From: Hyphomicrobiales bacterium
GTDB taxonomy: Bacteria; Pseudomonadota; Alphaproteobacteria; Rhizobiales; Rhizobiaceae
Direction of reading: 5' to 3'
DNA length: 64,000 nt
Assembly (NCBI GenBank): GCA_900469445.1
Contig: UBXM01000023.1
Span: forward strand, 124,001 to 188,000
The notes below the pieces were generated by a model. It worked only from the letters and a program-made list of their open reading frames with translations. It did not search any database and was not told the DNA's origin. Below, piece after piece: positions 43,337 to 52,948 of this stretch (its first letter is position 1; each line of letters starts with the position of its first letter). Made by a program: the position numbers and the translations under genes.

Positions 43337-44395
43337 ATGCTGTTAGAACCTACTGAGCAGTCTGAAATCAGTCGGCGCCCGACGATTGTCGATGTTGCCC
43401 AACATGCCGGTGTATCGACGGCGACCGTCGACCGTGTGCTGAACGGGCGCCAGGGTGTTCGTGCGCCGACGGTGCAGCGTGTGATGCGATCGGCTGCGCA
43501 ACTCGGATATGTCGAAGGCGATCTGCTGGGAGAGACGGCAGCGACCGCGCCGGCAAATATCTCGTTCCTGCTTCCAGCCGGGACCAACCGTTATCTCACT
43601 CATCTCGGCAAACTGGTTGTCGAGCAGACACCGCTTTTCCAAAAGCACGGCATCAAGCCAACCGTCGAATACATCAAGAGCTTCAGCCCGGATGCGCTGG
43701 CCGCTGCAATGCTGAGGCATGGGAAATCCGCAGATGGTATCGCCTTCATGGCGCTCGAACACCCGACGGTGCGCGAAGCGGTCAATCGTCTGGCGGAAAA
43801 GGGCGTGCCGACGGTAACGCTGATCTCCGACATCGCCAATGCCCAGCGCTCGATGTATCTCGGTCTCGACAATCGGTCGATCGGGCGGCTTGCCGGATAT
43901 CTGATCGCGCGGTTTGTCGGCAATACGCCGGCCAAGGTCGCGATGATCGCCGGGAGCCTGAGCTACAGGGCTCATGAGGAACGCGAAATGGGCTTTCTCC
44001 ATGTTCTGCAGGAAAGCCATCCGAATATCGAGGTCGTCGGCATCCGCGAGGGGCATGACGACGAGGCGCTCAATTACCGGCAGATGCGGATGTTGCTGAG
44101 CCAGCATCCGGATCTTGCAGGCATCTACAATATTGGTGGCGGCGCAAGCGGTGTCGGCAAGGCAATCAAGGATGCGCGGCGGGAACAATCCCTGGTCTTC
44201 ATCGGCCATGGCCTGACGCCGGATACCCGCGCATTTCTGATCGACGGCACCATGGATGCGGTGATTACCCAGAACCCCGGCGAGACGATCAATCGCGCTA
44301 TCCGGGTCTTCAACAATCTACGAGAAGGCAGGCCTGCCGAAGAGGATATCGACCCGCTGCGCAGCGAGGTGATCTTCCGGGAGAACCTGCCGTGA
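43337..44395 (+). CDS. LacI-family transcriptional regulator
   Basis: A 352-residue repressor with the LacI helix-turn-helix and hinge helix at residues 14-60 (TIVDVAQHAGVSTATVDRVLNGRQGVR) and a periplasmic-binding-like effector domain of the PBP1 class (residues about 70-350). It is divergent from the TRAP receptor/RuBisCO-like unit and followed, 78 bases later, by the DctQM permease gene. It probably represses both until the sugar acid or a phosphorylated intermediate binds. Confidence 0.92.
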   Translation: MLLEPTEQSEISRRPTIVDVAQHAGVSTATVDRVLNGRQGVRAPTVQRVMRSAAQLGYVEGDLLGETAATAPANISFLLPAGTNRYLTHLGKLVVEQTPLFQKHGIKPTVEYIKSFSPDALAAAMLRHGKSADGIAFMALEHPTVREAVNRLAEKGVPTVTLISDIANAQRSMYLGLDNRSIGRLAGYLIARFVGNTPAKVAMIAGSLSYRAHEEREMGFLHVLQESHPNIEVVGIREGHDDEALNYRQMRMLLSQHPDLAGIYNIGGGASGVGKAIKDARREQSLVFIGHGLTPDTRAFLIDGTMDAVITQNPGETINRAIRVFNNLREGRPAEEDIDPLRSEVIFRENLP

Positions 44396-44473
44396 ACCTG
44401 TATTAGACCCGGATTACCGCTCAGCCTGGAGGAGGTGGAGTTGGTGATCCGGTTGCCATTGAGGAGGAGAGAG

Positions 44474-46339
44474 ATGGCGATGAGTTCCGAAGTGATGGAC
44501 GACCTGCCGGCGATTGAGCTTCAGCAGTCGGTGCCGGGCTCGCGCTGGATGCGGCCGGTCGAGATTATCTGTGCGGCTCTGCTGACATTCATCATCGCGA
44601 TCCTGCTTGTCGGCGTGACCGCACGCTATGTGTTCTCGTCGCCGCTCATCTGGGTAGATGAAAGCGCATCCTTCGCGTTTCTCTGGTTTGCCATGCTTGG
44701 TGCAGCAATCGCCATCGACCGGCATGAACATCTGCGACTGACGGTCTTTCTGCATCTCCTTGATGAACGGAAGCAGGCATTCGTCGCGACGGTCGGTCTG
44801 CTTCTCACTGCCGTTTTCCTCGGCAGCCTGCTTTATCCTGCATTCGATTACGCGATTGAGGAGAGCTATGTCACATCTGCGTCTCTGCTGATCCCGATGA
44901 GCTACCGCGCCTCGGCGCTGCCCGTCGGATTAACGCTCATGCTGGCTACCGTCATTCTCCACGGGGTTCGCATCGGTAACGCCCGGATGTTGATCGGCGC
45001 AGCGGTGCTGGTTGGAGCGGTCGGGGGCGCGCTTTTTGCGCTTGAGCCGGTATTCGCCTATTTCGGCAACTGGAATATCGTCATCTTCCTCGTCTTCGGC
45101 GTAGGCCTGCTATTGGCCATGGGCGTGCCGATTGCTTTCTGTTTCGGTCTCGGGGCGCTGTCCTTCCTGACCTTCACCACCTCCATGCCGACCTTCGTCA
45201 TCATCGGGCGCATGGATGAGGGCATGTCCAGCATCATCCTTTTATCTGTTCCGATCTTCGTCCTGCTCGGTTGCGTGCTGGATGCGACGGGCATGGGCAA
45301 GGCGATCGTTGAAGTGCTTGCCTCGCTGCTCGGCCATGTGAAGGCTGGCATGTCCTATGTCCTGCTCGGCTCCATGTTTCTCGTCTCGGGCATTTCCGGA
45401 TCAAAGGTCTCCGATATGGCGACGGTCGCACCGGCGCTGTTTCCGGAGATGAAGCGGCGCGGCCACAAGCCGCCGGAAATGATTGCGCTACTGGCGACCG
45501 GCGCCGCAATGGCCGAAACCGTTCCGCCCTCGATCGTGCTGATCGTGCTCGGCTCGACCGCAGGTGTCTCGATTGCCGGTCTGTTCACCTCCGGCTTTGC
45601 CATCGCCATGGTCCTGCTGCTGGTGCTGGCCGTTCTCGCCCGCTGGAAATCACGGCATGAATCGATGGAAGGCGTCAGGCGGGCCTCCGTCAAAACAATC
45701 TGGAAGGCGGTCGTCATCGCGGCGCCGGCCCTGCTTTTGCCGTTCTTGATCCGCAGCGCCGTCGGCGGCGGCGTGGCAACCGCCACGGAAGTCTCGACTA
45801 TCGCTGTTCTCTATGCGCTCATTATCGGTGCAACACTTTATGGGGGGATCAGCCTCAAGAAACTCTACAGCATGCTGGTCGAGACCGCGGCCTTGTCCGG
45901 CGCGATCCTGATCATTCTCGGCTGCGCATCGGCGATGGCATGGGCACTCACCCAGACGGGCTTTGCCTTTAAACTGGCGCAAGCGGTGACGGACCTTCCT
46001 GGTGGCTGGCTGACTTTCATGGGCGTGACCGTCCTGATCTTCATGGTGCTCGGCTGCGTGCTGGAAGGCCTTCCGGCGATCGTGCTGATGGCGCCGATCA
46101 TGTTCCCGATCGCCAAAACCCTCGGCATCAACGACGTGCACTACTCCATGGTCGTCGTCACGGCGATGAATGTCGGGTTGATCGCACCGCCGATTGGCAT
46201 CGGCTTCTATATCGCCTGCAAGATCGGAGGCGTTGCACCTGATGAAGCAATGAAGGCAATCTGGCCCTATATCGGCGCGCTGCTCATTGGCCTCTTCCTG
46301 ATCGCAGTGTTCCCAATCTTGTCTACCGCATTCCTTTAG
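44474..46339 (+). CDS. Fused TRAP permease, DctQ-DctM
   Basis: A 621-residue inner-membrane protein. The first 180 residues, with four membrane helices and VDESASFAFLWFAMLGAAIA, match the small DctQ subunit. The remaining 430 residues, with 11 to 12 helices and motifs such as PSIVLIVLGSTAGVSIAGLF and EGLPAIVLMAPIMFPIAK, match DctM. Together with the receptor at 42213 it forms a sodium- or proton-driven TRAP importer. GAGGAGGAGA precedes the start at 44474. Receptor and permease are encoded on opposite strands with the LacI gene between, a less usual layout than dctPQM in line. Confidence 0.92.
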   Translation: MAMSSEVMDDLPAIELQQSVPGSRWMRPVEIICAALLTFIIAILLVGVTARYVFSSPLIWVDESASFAFLWFAMLGAAIAIDRHEHLRLTVFLHLLDERKQAFVATVGLLLTAVFLGSLLYPAFDYAIEESYVTSASLLIPMSYRASALPVGLTLMLATVILHGVRIGNARMLIGAAVLVGAVGGALFALEPVFAYFGNWNIVIFLVFGVGLLLAMGVPIAFCFGLGALSFLTFTTSMPTFVIIGRMDEGMSSIILLSVPIFVLLGCVLDATGMGKAIVEVLASLLGHVKAGMSYVLLGSMFLVSGISGSKVSDMATVAPALFPEMKRRGHKPPEMIALLATGAAMAETVPPSIVLIVLGSTAGVSIAGLFTSGFAIAMVLLLVLAVLARWKSRHESMEGVRRASVKTIWKAVVIAAPALLLPFLIRSAVGGGVATATEVSTIAVLYALIIGATLYGGISLKKLYSMLVETAALSGAILIILGCASAMAWALTQTGFAFKLAQAVTDLPGGWLTFMGVTVLIFMVLGCVLEGLPAIVLMAPIMFPIAKTLGINDVHYSMVVVTAMNVGLIAPPIGIGFYIACKIGGVAPDEAMKAIWPYIGALLIGLFLIAVFPILSTAFL

Positions 46340-46689
46340 CTGAGCGGGTAGTGTGCAGTTAGACGAGGCTTTCGATCTCAAAACCGTCGAGAGGCACTAT
46401 CTTAAAGTCCTGAGACCACGGTGAAGGGTTAAGCTATTCTCGACAGCGAGCCCTGCGCTTTAAAGGCATTGATTGCGCGTAATTAAACTTTTGAGGGGAT
46501 TGGTATATTCTAGTTATGACTGATGGGCGGTGGTTCCAATCCCCTCAAGAGCATAGGTTCCCGCGACAGGCGCCGGGGTTTTGGCAGAAAGCATGACTGC
46601 GTTGTCTACGAAGGTCGATTATCATCCGACCGTGTGTCTGCTCGGTCTATCGTCACCGGTGAGTTCACCAAAGATGCACCTCTTAGGAC
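46340..46689. other. 350-base gap with a 13-bp perfect inverted repeat
   Basis: No gene is recognised. TTGAGGGGATTGG (46491-46503) is exactly matched by CCAATCCCCTCAA (46536-46548) with a 32-base AT-rich spacer. It lies between convergent genes (DctQM and glycerate kinase). It may be a bidirectional terminator-like hairpin, or a remnant of a small mobile element. Confidence 0.5.
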
Positions 46690-47865
46690 TTACCCGGCCT
46701 TGGCCAAGGGCAGTCGCAAGGTCGTGCCGATCATGATCATCCGCACCGCATCTTCTGCGGCGCGGGAAAGCAGCTTGGGTGCCGCGGAGATCGCATCTTC
46801 CAAGGAGCATGGGCGCGTGAGGATGGATGCGAAGGCATCGATGCCGCAATCTAGATTAAGTCTCACGCCCTTGCCGATCGTGCCCGCAAGCGCCACTACC
46901 GGCACGCCGGCCTCCTTGGCGCGTCGTGCGATTTCGGCCGGCACCTTGCCGAAGGGCGTCTGGCCATCGAGGCTGCCTTCCGCGGTGATCACCAGATCGG
47001 CGTCGCGAATGTAATCATCGACCTCGAGATACTGCATGACAATCTCGTAGCGGGGATGCAGCGTGCCGCAGAGCAGACCGAGAACGGCTGCACCCAACCC
47101 ACCCGAGGCACCGGCGCCGGGTGCGGAGCCGACATCAAGGCCGGTGGCGCTTTTGATAGAGGCCGCATAGATTTCCATGGCCATCGCCAATTGCTCGACC
47201 TGCTCCGGTGTCGCGCCTTTTTGCGGACCGAACACGCGGGCGACACCACGCTCGCCGAGCAGCTGATTGTGCCAGTTGACGGCCGCATCGATGCGGACAT
47301 GGGCAAGGCGTGGGTCACGGGTGCCGACGTCTATGCGGTTCAACTGTGTGAGCGCCGCACCGCCGCGGTCGAGTTCATTGCCGCCAGCATCGAGAAGCCG
47401 GATCCCCAGAGCCTGAGCCATGCCGGCACCGCCATCGTTGATGCCGCTATCGCCACAGCCGAGCAAGATCCGTCTTGCGCCGAGATCGAGAGCGGTACGC
47501 ACCAGTTCGCCGACGCCATAACTCGTGGTCAGGCAGGGGTTGCGACGATCGCGCGGAACAAGGCTGAGCCCGGCTGCCGCCGCCATTTCGATGACCGCTG
47601 TCGGCTCCGCGCAGCCACCGAGAAAACCGACAAAGGCCTGCACGGGCTGTCCGACCGGTCCGGTGACCGTGACCGGGTGAATGGTGCCATGGGTGGCGCC
47701 CACCAGTGCTCGTGTAAATCCTTCGCCGCCATCGGCCATTGGCACCTTGGTGACGTTAGAGCCGGGAAATGCGCGCATAACGCCTTTTTCTATGCAATCG
47801 GCGGCCTGTTCGGCTGAAAGGCTTTCCTTGAAACCGGAAGGGGCGACAACGACGCGGAAGGGCAT
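46690..47865 (-). CDS. Glycerate kinase, GarK/GlxK type
   Basis: A 391-residue kinase of the type I glycerate kinase family, which makes 2-phosphoglycerate from D-glycerate and ATP in the cytoplasm. It shows VVAPSGFKESLSAEQAADCI at the N-terminus, MADGGEGF, GCGDSGINDGGAGMAQALG, and GAGASGGLGAA with ITAEGSLDGQT in the C-terminal half. The start at 47865 is chosen because the fold begins there. It receives glycerate from sugar-acid pathways such as those encoded upstream (glucarate, tetronates), and its neighbour DASS transporter may import a related acid. Confidence 0.9.
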   Translation of the reverse strand: MPFRVVVAPSGFKESLSAEQAADCIEKGVMRAFPGSNVTKVPMADGGEGFTRALVGATHGTIHPVTVTGPVGQPVQAFVGFLGGCAEPTAVIEMAAAAGLSLVPRDRRNPCLTTSYGVGELVRTALDLGARRILLGCGDSGINDGGAGMAQALGIRLLDAGGNELDRGGAALTQLNRIDVGTRDPRLAHVRIDAAVNWHNQLLGERGVARVFGPQKGATPEQVEQLAMAMEIYAASIKSATGLDVGSAPGAGASGGLGAAVLGLLCGTLHPRYEIVMQYLEVDDYIRDADLVITAEGSLDGQTPFGKVPAEIARRAKEAGVPVVALAGTIGKGVRLNLDCGIDAFASILTRPCSLEDAISAAPKLLSRAAEDAVRMIMIGTTLRLPLAKAG

Positions 47866-47951
47866 GGGAATTATCCTTTCATGACATGTATGTGACATGA
47901 GGAAAACGTAGCGGCTCGATGCTTATTCCCCTGCCTGAGAAATTTATCCGG

Positions 47952-47984
47952 CTAAATAAAAAAGAGCCGCGTTGTGCGGCTCTT
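47952..47984 (-). terminator. Rho-independent terminator after the DASS gene
   Basis: AAGAGCCGC (47962-47970) pairs with GCGGCTCTT (47976-47984) around a 5-base loop; on the minus strand the stem is followed by TTTTATTTAG. It ends the transporter transcript 26 bases after its stop, so the glycerate kinase gene downstream probably has its own promoter or relies on read-through. Confidence 0.85.
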
Positions 47985-48009
47985 GAGGTTTTCATATTGT
48001 TGTTTTTGC

Positions 48010-49509
48010 TCATTTTCCGGATGGCATGCCTTGCAGAGGCCACAGCATGGTAGCCACGGCTATAAGCAGAAACACGAAAGGCGGAACGAGGATGTAACCG
48101 AGCTTGCGCAGATCTGTCTGGGTAAAGGCAGCAGGCTCCAGGCCGCCGAACAGCACGACCGGTTTCGCCGATACCATGGTCATCTGGCAAAAGCCGCTCG
48201 CCAGTGTCACGACCATCACGAGAACCGCCGGATCCACGCCGAGGGCAGAGAGCGGCAGCGCGAAGGCGGGAATGAGTACGGTTGCCCGCGCGGTGCGCGA
48301 GGTGATCATCAGATGGGAAAAGGTGGCGATGATGACTGCGAACGAGATGATGACGATGGGCGCGGTGATCATGCTCTGGCGAAAGACGCTGACCAGCCGG
48401 TCGGCCAGCATCTGGGCCGTGCCCGTTTCGATCAGTGCTTCACCGATGACCAATGTTCCTGCCATGAACAGCAGCAGGTTCCATTCGACGGTTTTCAACG
48501 CCGCCTTCAGCGTCATACCGGATAGATTGGGCATGCATAGAACAAGGGCTGCCACCACGCCGACCAGCGCCATGCCGATGCCGTGAAGCGATTGGGTTGA
48601 GAACATCAGGACGGTTACGAAGACCACGGTGGCGACGGCGATCTGTTCGCGCGAAAAAGCGGCGTGGCGTGCTGGCGCGGCATTGCTGCTTGGCGCCATG
48701 TCGCGTTCCTCCTTGGCCAGGAACACATGAAGCAGGATGGCGCAGGCAATCAGGCAGGTTACCAGCGAAAACGGACCGGCCAGAACCAGCCAGCCGATGA
48801 AATCCGGTTGGCTGCCGGTGAGGCGGGACAGGAAACCCGCAGCAACGAGATGCGCACCGGCACCGATCAGCGACGCGCCGGCGGAAAGAAGGATGACGGT
48901 TGGAAAAAGCAGGCCGAGCGCACGGGAAATCCGCGCATTGCCGATTGCGGATGACAGGCCGAGATAGACCGGCATCAGGATTGCCGCTCGGGCGGATGTC
49001 GAGGGAATGACGAAGGCGGTTGCGAAGGTAAGCAGCGTCAGCATCCAGAACATCGAGCGGATGCTGCGCATCCTCGGCATAAGACGATCCGTTACCTGCT
49101 CGATCAGGCCCACATGCCGCAAAACGCCGGCAATCACGAAGGCCGAGAGAAGCAGCCAGATAATGTCATTGCCGAGCGACCGGTAGACCAGATCTTCCGG
49201 GATAGCACCGACGACGGCAAGCGCCACGGCACCTGCCAGCGCGACCGGCGTTTCCGGCAGCTCGAGCACCGTCCAGGCGGTGATCGCCGAAAAGAAGATG
49301 AAGAGCGTCGCCCGCATCGGCATGGTCAGGCCGTCGATTGCCAGAAAGATCAGCACAGCCGCAAAACCGATCAACAGTGCTGCGACCACCTGCTTTAGAT
49401 GTTTCAAGGATACGACCGCTTCCGGTGTTGCAATCGTCGTCTGGTCTTTAATCGGGAGCTGGTCTTTCTGCGGATTTGCCATGGGCAAGGACATGAGGTG
49501 CGCCACCAC
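48010..49509 (-). CDS. DASS/SLC13-family anion transporter
   Basis: A 499-residue inner-membrane protein with a 38-residue cytoplasmic N-terminus and about 11 to 12 membrane segments. The two hairpin-type DASS signatures are present, the first at ATAFVIPSTSARAAILMPV (Ser-Thr-Ser) and the second at ATFSHLMITSRTARATVLIPAF. Members carry di- and tricarboxylates or sulfate with Na+ or H+. A GTG start at 49509 is supported by AAAGGAGG 7 bases upstream. The gene stands before glycerate kinase, so a hydroxy acid such as glycerate or tartrate-like acid is a possible substrate (inference). Confidence 0.86.
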   Translation of the reverse strand: MVAHLMSLPMANPQKDQLPIKDQTTIATPEAVVSLKHLKQVVAALLIGFAAVLIFLAIDGLTMPMRATLFIFFSAITAWTVLELPETPVALAGAVALAVVGAIPEDLVYRSLGNDIIWLLLSAFVIAGVLRHVGLIEQVTDRLMPRMRSIRSMFWMLTLLTFATAFVIPSTSARAAILMPVYLGLSSAIGNARISRALGLLFPTVILLSAGASLIGAGAHLVAAGFLSRLTGSQPDFIGWLVLAGPFSLVTCLIACAILLHVFLAKEERDMAPSSNAAPARHAAFSREQIAVATVVFVTVLMFSTQSLHGIGMALVGVVAALVLCMPNLSGMTLKAALKTVEWNLLLFMAGTLVIGEALIETGTAQMLADRLVSVFRQSMITAPIVIISFAVIIATFSHLMITSRTARATVLIPAFALPLSALGVDPAVLVMVVTLASGFCQMTMVSAKPVVLFGGLEPAAFTQTDLRKLGYILVPPFVFLLIAVATMLWPLQGMPSGK

Positions 49510-49748
49510 TTGGCCTCCTTTGCATTAAGCCGTCATCAGAGGGCAGTTTCAGATCGGGGCAGGCGAGCGCATGGCTCAGGCCGCCCCGTGTCTGATTGTG
49601 AACGTTTTATGACGAAGGATATTCCACGCCGTCGTGCGTTTTTGAAAAGTAGTGGCGATCACCCGGAAAACGCATCGCGGCGGGAATAAGCCGGCGTCAG
49701 CCACGTTCATCAACGGGTATCGACATGAAACATGGAAGGAGAACAGTC

Positions 49749-50009
49749 ATGAGCCGAGTTCTTGCCACGAGCGCGATGGCCCTGCTTGCCACGGTCACGC
49801 TGACAGCTGCAGCACATCAGGCGCAGGCCATGCCGTATGCGCAGCCGCACGCCGTTGTATCCTCGCAGGTTATCCTGGTGGACGATGACGATGATGACGA
49901 CGACGATCGCCGTTATGACCGCCGCTATCGTAGCAGTGACGATGGGTGGCCGAGGTTTCGCGGCGGTTCCCGTGATGACGATGACGACGATGATGATGAC
50001 GACGATTGA
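49749..50009 (+). CDS. Secreted Asp-rich low-complexity protein
   Basis: An 86-residue protein with a Sec signal peptide (RVLATSAMALLATVTLTAAAHQAQA) and a mature part containing two runs of nine to eleven Asp residues separated by an Arg/Tyr/Gly segment (RRYDRRYRSSDDGW). AAGGAG precedes the ATG. No enzyme fold is possible in so short and biased a chain; it may bind Ca2+ or other cations in the periplasm or outside. It lies beside an S8 protease whose own N-terminus is also Asp/Gly-rich, and a good terminator follows. Confidence 0.7.
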   Translation: MSRVLATSAMALLATVTLTAAAHQAQAMPYAQPHAVVSSQVILVDDDDDDDDDRRYDRRYRSSDDGWPRFRGGSRDDDDDDDDDDD

Positions 50010-50037
50010 GATCGCGTCGTCGAAAACAGACAACTCG

Positions 50038-50064
50038 TGCCCGGCCTCGTGCCGGGCATTCTTT
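50038..50064 (+). terminator. Rho-independent terminator after the Asp-rich protein gene
   Basis: TGCCCGGC (50038-50045) pairs with GCCGGGCA (50051-50058) around a 5-base loop and is followed by TTCTTTT. It separates this gene from the convergent S8 protease gene. Confidence 0.85.
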
Positions 50065-50087
50065 TATCGGGAATGGCACGGGCAAAA

Positions 50088-51503
50088 TCAGCTCTGGCAC
50101 AGAACCTTCGCGTTCAGCAGGCCCCAGCCAAAGATCGCATCCTTGCCCGGTTCGCCCATGTCGTTTGCTGATCGTGTCAGGGCATCCGCCACCTCATCGG
50201 GTTTCATTTCCGGGTTGGCGCCGAGCAGCAGTGAAGCGGCGGCGGTCACGAAGGGGGCTGCAAACGAGGTGCCGCTCTTTTGCCTGCCCCCGGATATCGA
50301 GGCGGCCGTCCACACGCCGACGCCCGGAGCGGCGATGTCGATATGATCGCCGCGCACCGCACGACGATAAGGCTTCATGTTTCTGTCTACCGCGGTGACG
50401 GCGATGACATCCGCATAGCCGGCGGGATAGACCGGTTTGGCGTTCGGGCCATCATTGCCGGCGGCGGCGATCAGGATCGTGCCCTTGGTTATGGTGGCGC
50501 GCACGGCCTGTTCGAACAGCATGTTCGCCGGCCCGCTGAGGCTGAGGTTGATGATCCTGATGTTACGCGCGGCCAGCATGTCGAGCGCCCGGATGAGATC
50601 GTAGATATCGGCGATATCGACGGCCTTGCGGTAGCGCTGGAAGGCATCGACCGCGACCAGCCGGCCGCCGGGAAGCAGGCCCGGAGCGCGGCTGCCGGCG
50701 GACCCAACGAGGAGGGCCGCAACGGCGGTGCCGTGTTGCGCCGCAGATGTGGGGTCTGCGCCTTCTCCCAATCGCAGAACCTCGATTGTCGCGTCGGCAA
50801 GCGAGGCATGCTTCGCGTTGATGGCGGTGTCGATCAGACCGATCGGCAGAGGCGCGGCGCAGCTTGTCGTCTGTCCGGCGCCGGCATCCTGCGGCCAATC
50901 GACGATATGCCGGGCAAGCTTGCAATCACCGCCGGGGCAGGGCGGCGTTTCCTTCTGCTCGGGCTGATAGAAATGGTTGAAATCCACGGAGGCGAAAGGT
51001 GCCGCAGTAACGACAGCCTGCCGGGCCGCATCCAGCGTCATGCCGCGCGGTATCGTCAGCTTGACCATTTCGTTGCCGGTAAGCGCGATCGGTGTTCGTT
51101 CATCGACCACGAACCCGTCTTGGGTCAGGCTTGCGATCGTTACCTCATCGAGACCCAATGCCACGATTTCATTGGGCGCGCGATCGGGAATGGAGACGGT
51201 GCGTCGTGGCGGTGCGCGGCGTTCCGCCCGCTGGAATGGCCATCCGAACAGGGATCGCAGATCACCCCGTGGCCGCCGGACGTCATCGCCTCCGCTATCT
51301 CCCCCACTGGAAAAACCGCTGTCACCACGGCTGCCACCATCGTCGCCATCGTCATCGCCTCCATCATCGTCGTCATCGGCGAATGCCGCGGCAATGCCGG
51401 GTGCGATGCCAGCGGATTGCAAGACCGGTAGCGCGGTCATGCCGCCGAGGCTCGCGAGAATCACCATGAAAAATCTCAAACGGAGTGGTGTGTCCTTTGG
51501 CAA
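50088..51503 (-). CDS. Subtilisin-family (S8) serine peptidase, secreted
   Basis: A 471-residue protease with a signal peptide (about 8-42), an Asp/Gly/Ser-rich low-complexity segment (43-75), a pro-region, and a catalytic domain from about 215. The triad is Asp225 (GLIDTAIN), His257 (QHGTAVAA) and Ser413 (SGTSFAAP), with the oxyanion Asn350 (AAGNDG). A TTG start at 51503 has GGAG 8 bases upstream. It is divergent from the ECF sigma gene, 112 bases away. A role in regulated proteolysis or maturation of envelope proteins under the sigma factor is likely but inferred. Confidence 0.9.
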   Translation of the reverse strand: MPKDTPLRLRFFMVILASLGGMTALPVLQSAGIAPGIAAAFADDDDDGGDDDGDDGGSRGDSGFSSGGDSGGDDVRRPRGDLRSLFGWPFQRAERRAPPRRTVSIPDRAPNEIVALGLDEVTIASLTQDGFVVDERTPIALTGNEMVKLTIPRGMTLDAARQAVVTAAPFASVDFNHFYQPEQKETPPCPGGDCKLARHIVDWPQDAGAGQTTSCAAPLPIGLIDTAINAKHASLADATIEVLRLGEGADPTSAAQHGTAVAALLVGSAGSRAPGLLPGGRLVAVDAFQRYRKAVDIADIYDLIRALDMLAARNIRIINLSLSGPANMLFEQAVRATITKGTILIAAAGNDGPNAKPVYPAGYADVIAVTAVDRNMKPYRRAVRGDHIDIAAPGVGVWTAASISGGRQKSGTSFAAPFVTAAASLLLGANPEMKPDEVADALTRSANDMGEPGKDAIFGWGLLNAKVLCQS

Positions 51504-51615
51504 ATCGCTATCTCCGGTAGAAAAATAGGCAAAAAGTTCCCCGCATGTGCGAGAATACTATCGTGGATAGACGTTTGTCTCGACAGAATATTCCCCGCCA
51601 TGCCAAACAATTTAC

Positions 51616-52158
51616 ATGACGAATGACACGCCCCCAGTGCCACAGCGGTTGGTGGAGTTCCTGCCCAACCTGCGCCGATTTGCGATCTCGCTTTGCCATT
51701 CGCGCGAATTGGCCGATGATCTCGTGCAGGCAGCCTGCGAGCGGGCGATCGTTGCGGCCGACAGTTTTGCGCCCGATACCCGCTTCGATGCCTGGATGTT
51801 CCGCATCCTGCGCAATCTCTGGATCGATCATCTCCGCCGCGCCCGCACTGCCGGCCCGCAGGAAGAGATCGAGAAAGCCTATGATGTGTCGGTGCCATCG
51901 GGCGAGGCGGCAACCCACGCCCGCATGGAACTGATGGAAGTGGCGACCGCCCTGCAGAAACTGCCGGAGGAACAGCGCGAAGTGCTGGTTCTGGTCTGCG
52001 TGGAGGAATTGAGCTATCGCGACACGGCCGATGTGCTTTCCATCCCCATCGGCACGGTGATGAGCCGTCTGGCGCGGGCGCGAAAAAATCTGGCGGAACT
52101 GACGGGAATAAGTCTGGGAGAGAAACGTTCGTCCAATACGAAAGGCGGCGTTGCATGA
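51616..52158 (+). CDS. ECF-type RNA polymerase sigma factor
   Basis: A 180-residue sigma-70-family ECF protein. Region 2 spans about 12-85 (RFAISLCHSRELADDLVQAACERA, then DAWMFRILRNLWIDHLRR) and region 4 spans about 110-165 (LQKLPEEQREVLVLVCVEELSYRDTADVLSIPIGTVMSRLARARKNL). Its stop overlaps the anti-sigma start by 4 bases (ATGA). The upstream gap with the divergent protease gene holds GGAAT-N16-CGTC on the minus strand, a loose match to ECF-type promoters, so the protease may belong to its regulon. No clear SD precedes the ATG. Confidence 0.9.
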   Translation: MTNDTPPVPQRLVEFLPNLRRFAISLCHSRELADDLVQAACERAIVAADSFAPDTRFDAWMFRILRNLWIDHLRRARTAGPQEEIEKAYDVSVPSGEAATHARMELMEVATALQKLPEEQREVLVLVCVEELSYRDTADVLSIPIGTVMSRLARARKNLAELTGISLGEKRSSNTKGGVA

Positions 52159-52910
52159 CCATGGAACATTTTGACGACGAGACATTGATGGCCTTCGCCG
52201 ATGGCGAACTGGACGCGGCGACCAGCCAGCGTCTGGAAACGGCGCTTGAGGCGGACGAGGCGCTGGCCGAGCGGCTGGCCGTGTTTCTCGATACACGGCT
52301 GGCGGTTGGTTCCGCCATGAAGCCGCTGATCGATGAGCCGGTGCCGGAAGCACTTGCGGCATCCGTGCGACGTATGGCCGAGGCGGCCGACGCCAAACCC
52401 GCCAGTGCGCCCGAAAACAACGTCCTTGCCTTCGAGCGCCCCGAACCGTCGATGCCCGTCCGCAATAGGCAGCCGTGGCTGATACCGATTGCTGCCTCCA
52501 TTCTTGCCGTCATTACCGGTGTGGGCGGTTATATGTCCGGTCGTGGCAGTGTCGAACCCGGTGCATCCTTCGAAAGCACCCTGTCCGCCGCACTCGACCG
52601 GGAACCGTCTGGCAGCGATGTCACGCTTGGTCAATCCGAGGCGCTGCACATCGTTTCGAGTTTCGTCGATGGTCGGGGTGAACTCTGCCGGGAATACGAG
52701 CTGAAACGACAGAACGACACGACGGCAACCGTTGCCTGCCGCTCGAATGGTAACTGGGTCACGCGCCTGGCGCTGTCGTCGCCGCGTGCAGAAGGCTATG
52801 TGCCGGCATCTTCGCAGGAAACGATCGACGCCTATCTGGCCTCGATCGAAGCCGGCGAGCCGCTTGCCGCCGACGCGGAAAAAAACGCGCTTGCAGGCAA
52901 GGCCGAATGA
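52155..52910 (+). CDS. Membrane anti-sigma factor
   Basis: A 251-residue single-pass membrane protein. The N-terminal cytoplasmic part resembles zinc-less anti-sigma domains (DDETLMAFADGELDAATSQRLETALEAD), a membrane helix follows at about 109-128 (LIPIAASILAVITGVGGYM), and a periplasmic sensor region of about 120 residues with two Cys (GELCREYELKR and TVACRSNG) follows. It should hold the ECF factor at the membrane. The periplasmic Cys pair may form a disulfide and sense envelope stress (inference). Confidence 0.85.
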   Translation: MTMEHFDDETLMAFADGELDAATSQRLETALEADEALAERLAVFLDTRLAVGSAMKPLIDEPVPEALAASVRRMAEAADAKPASAPENNVLAFERPEPSMPVRNRQPWLIPIAASILAVITGVGGYMSGRGSVEPGASFESTLSAALDREPSGSDVTLGQSEALHIVSSFVDGRGELCREYELKRQNDTTATVACRSNGNWVTRLALSSPRAEGYVPASSQETIDAYLASIEAGEPLAADAEKNALAGKAE

Positions 52911-52922
52911 TTTTTCCGATGT

Positions 52923-52942
52923 GCGCGGAATAAGTTCCGCGC
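52923..52942 (+). other. Hairpin after the anti-sigma gene
   Basis: GCGCGGAA and TTCCGCGC pair perfectly around TAAG, starting 13 bases after the anti-sigma stop. No T-run follows. It stands 6 bases before a second, stronger hairpin, so the two may act together. Confidence 0.55.
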
Positions 52943-52948
52943 TGCCCC

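Noticed and set aside
49870..50033. Asp-codon repeat as a possible CRISPR-like or microsatellite array
   Set aside because: It is a GAT/GAC codon run within a secreted protein frame, without spacers.
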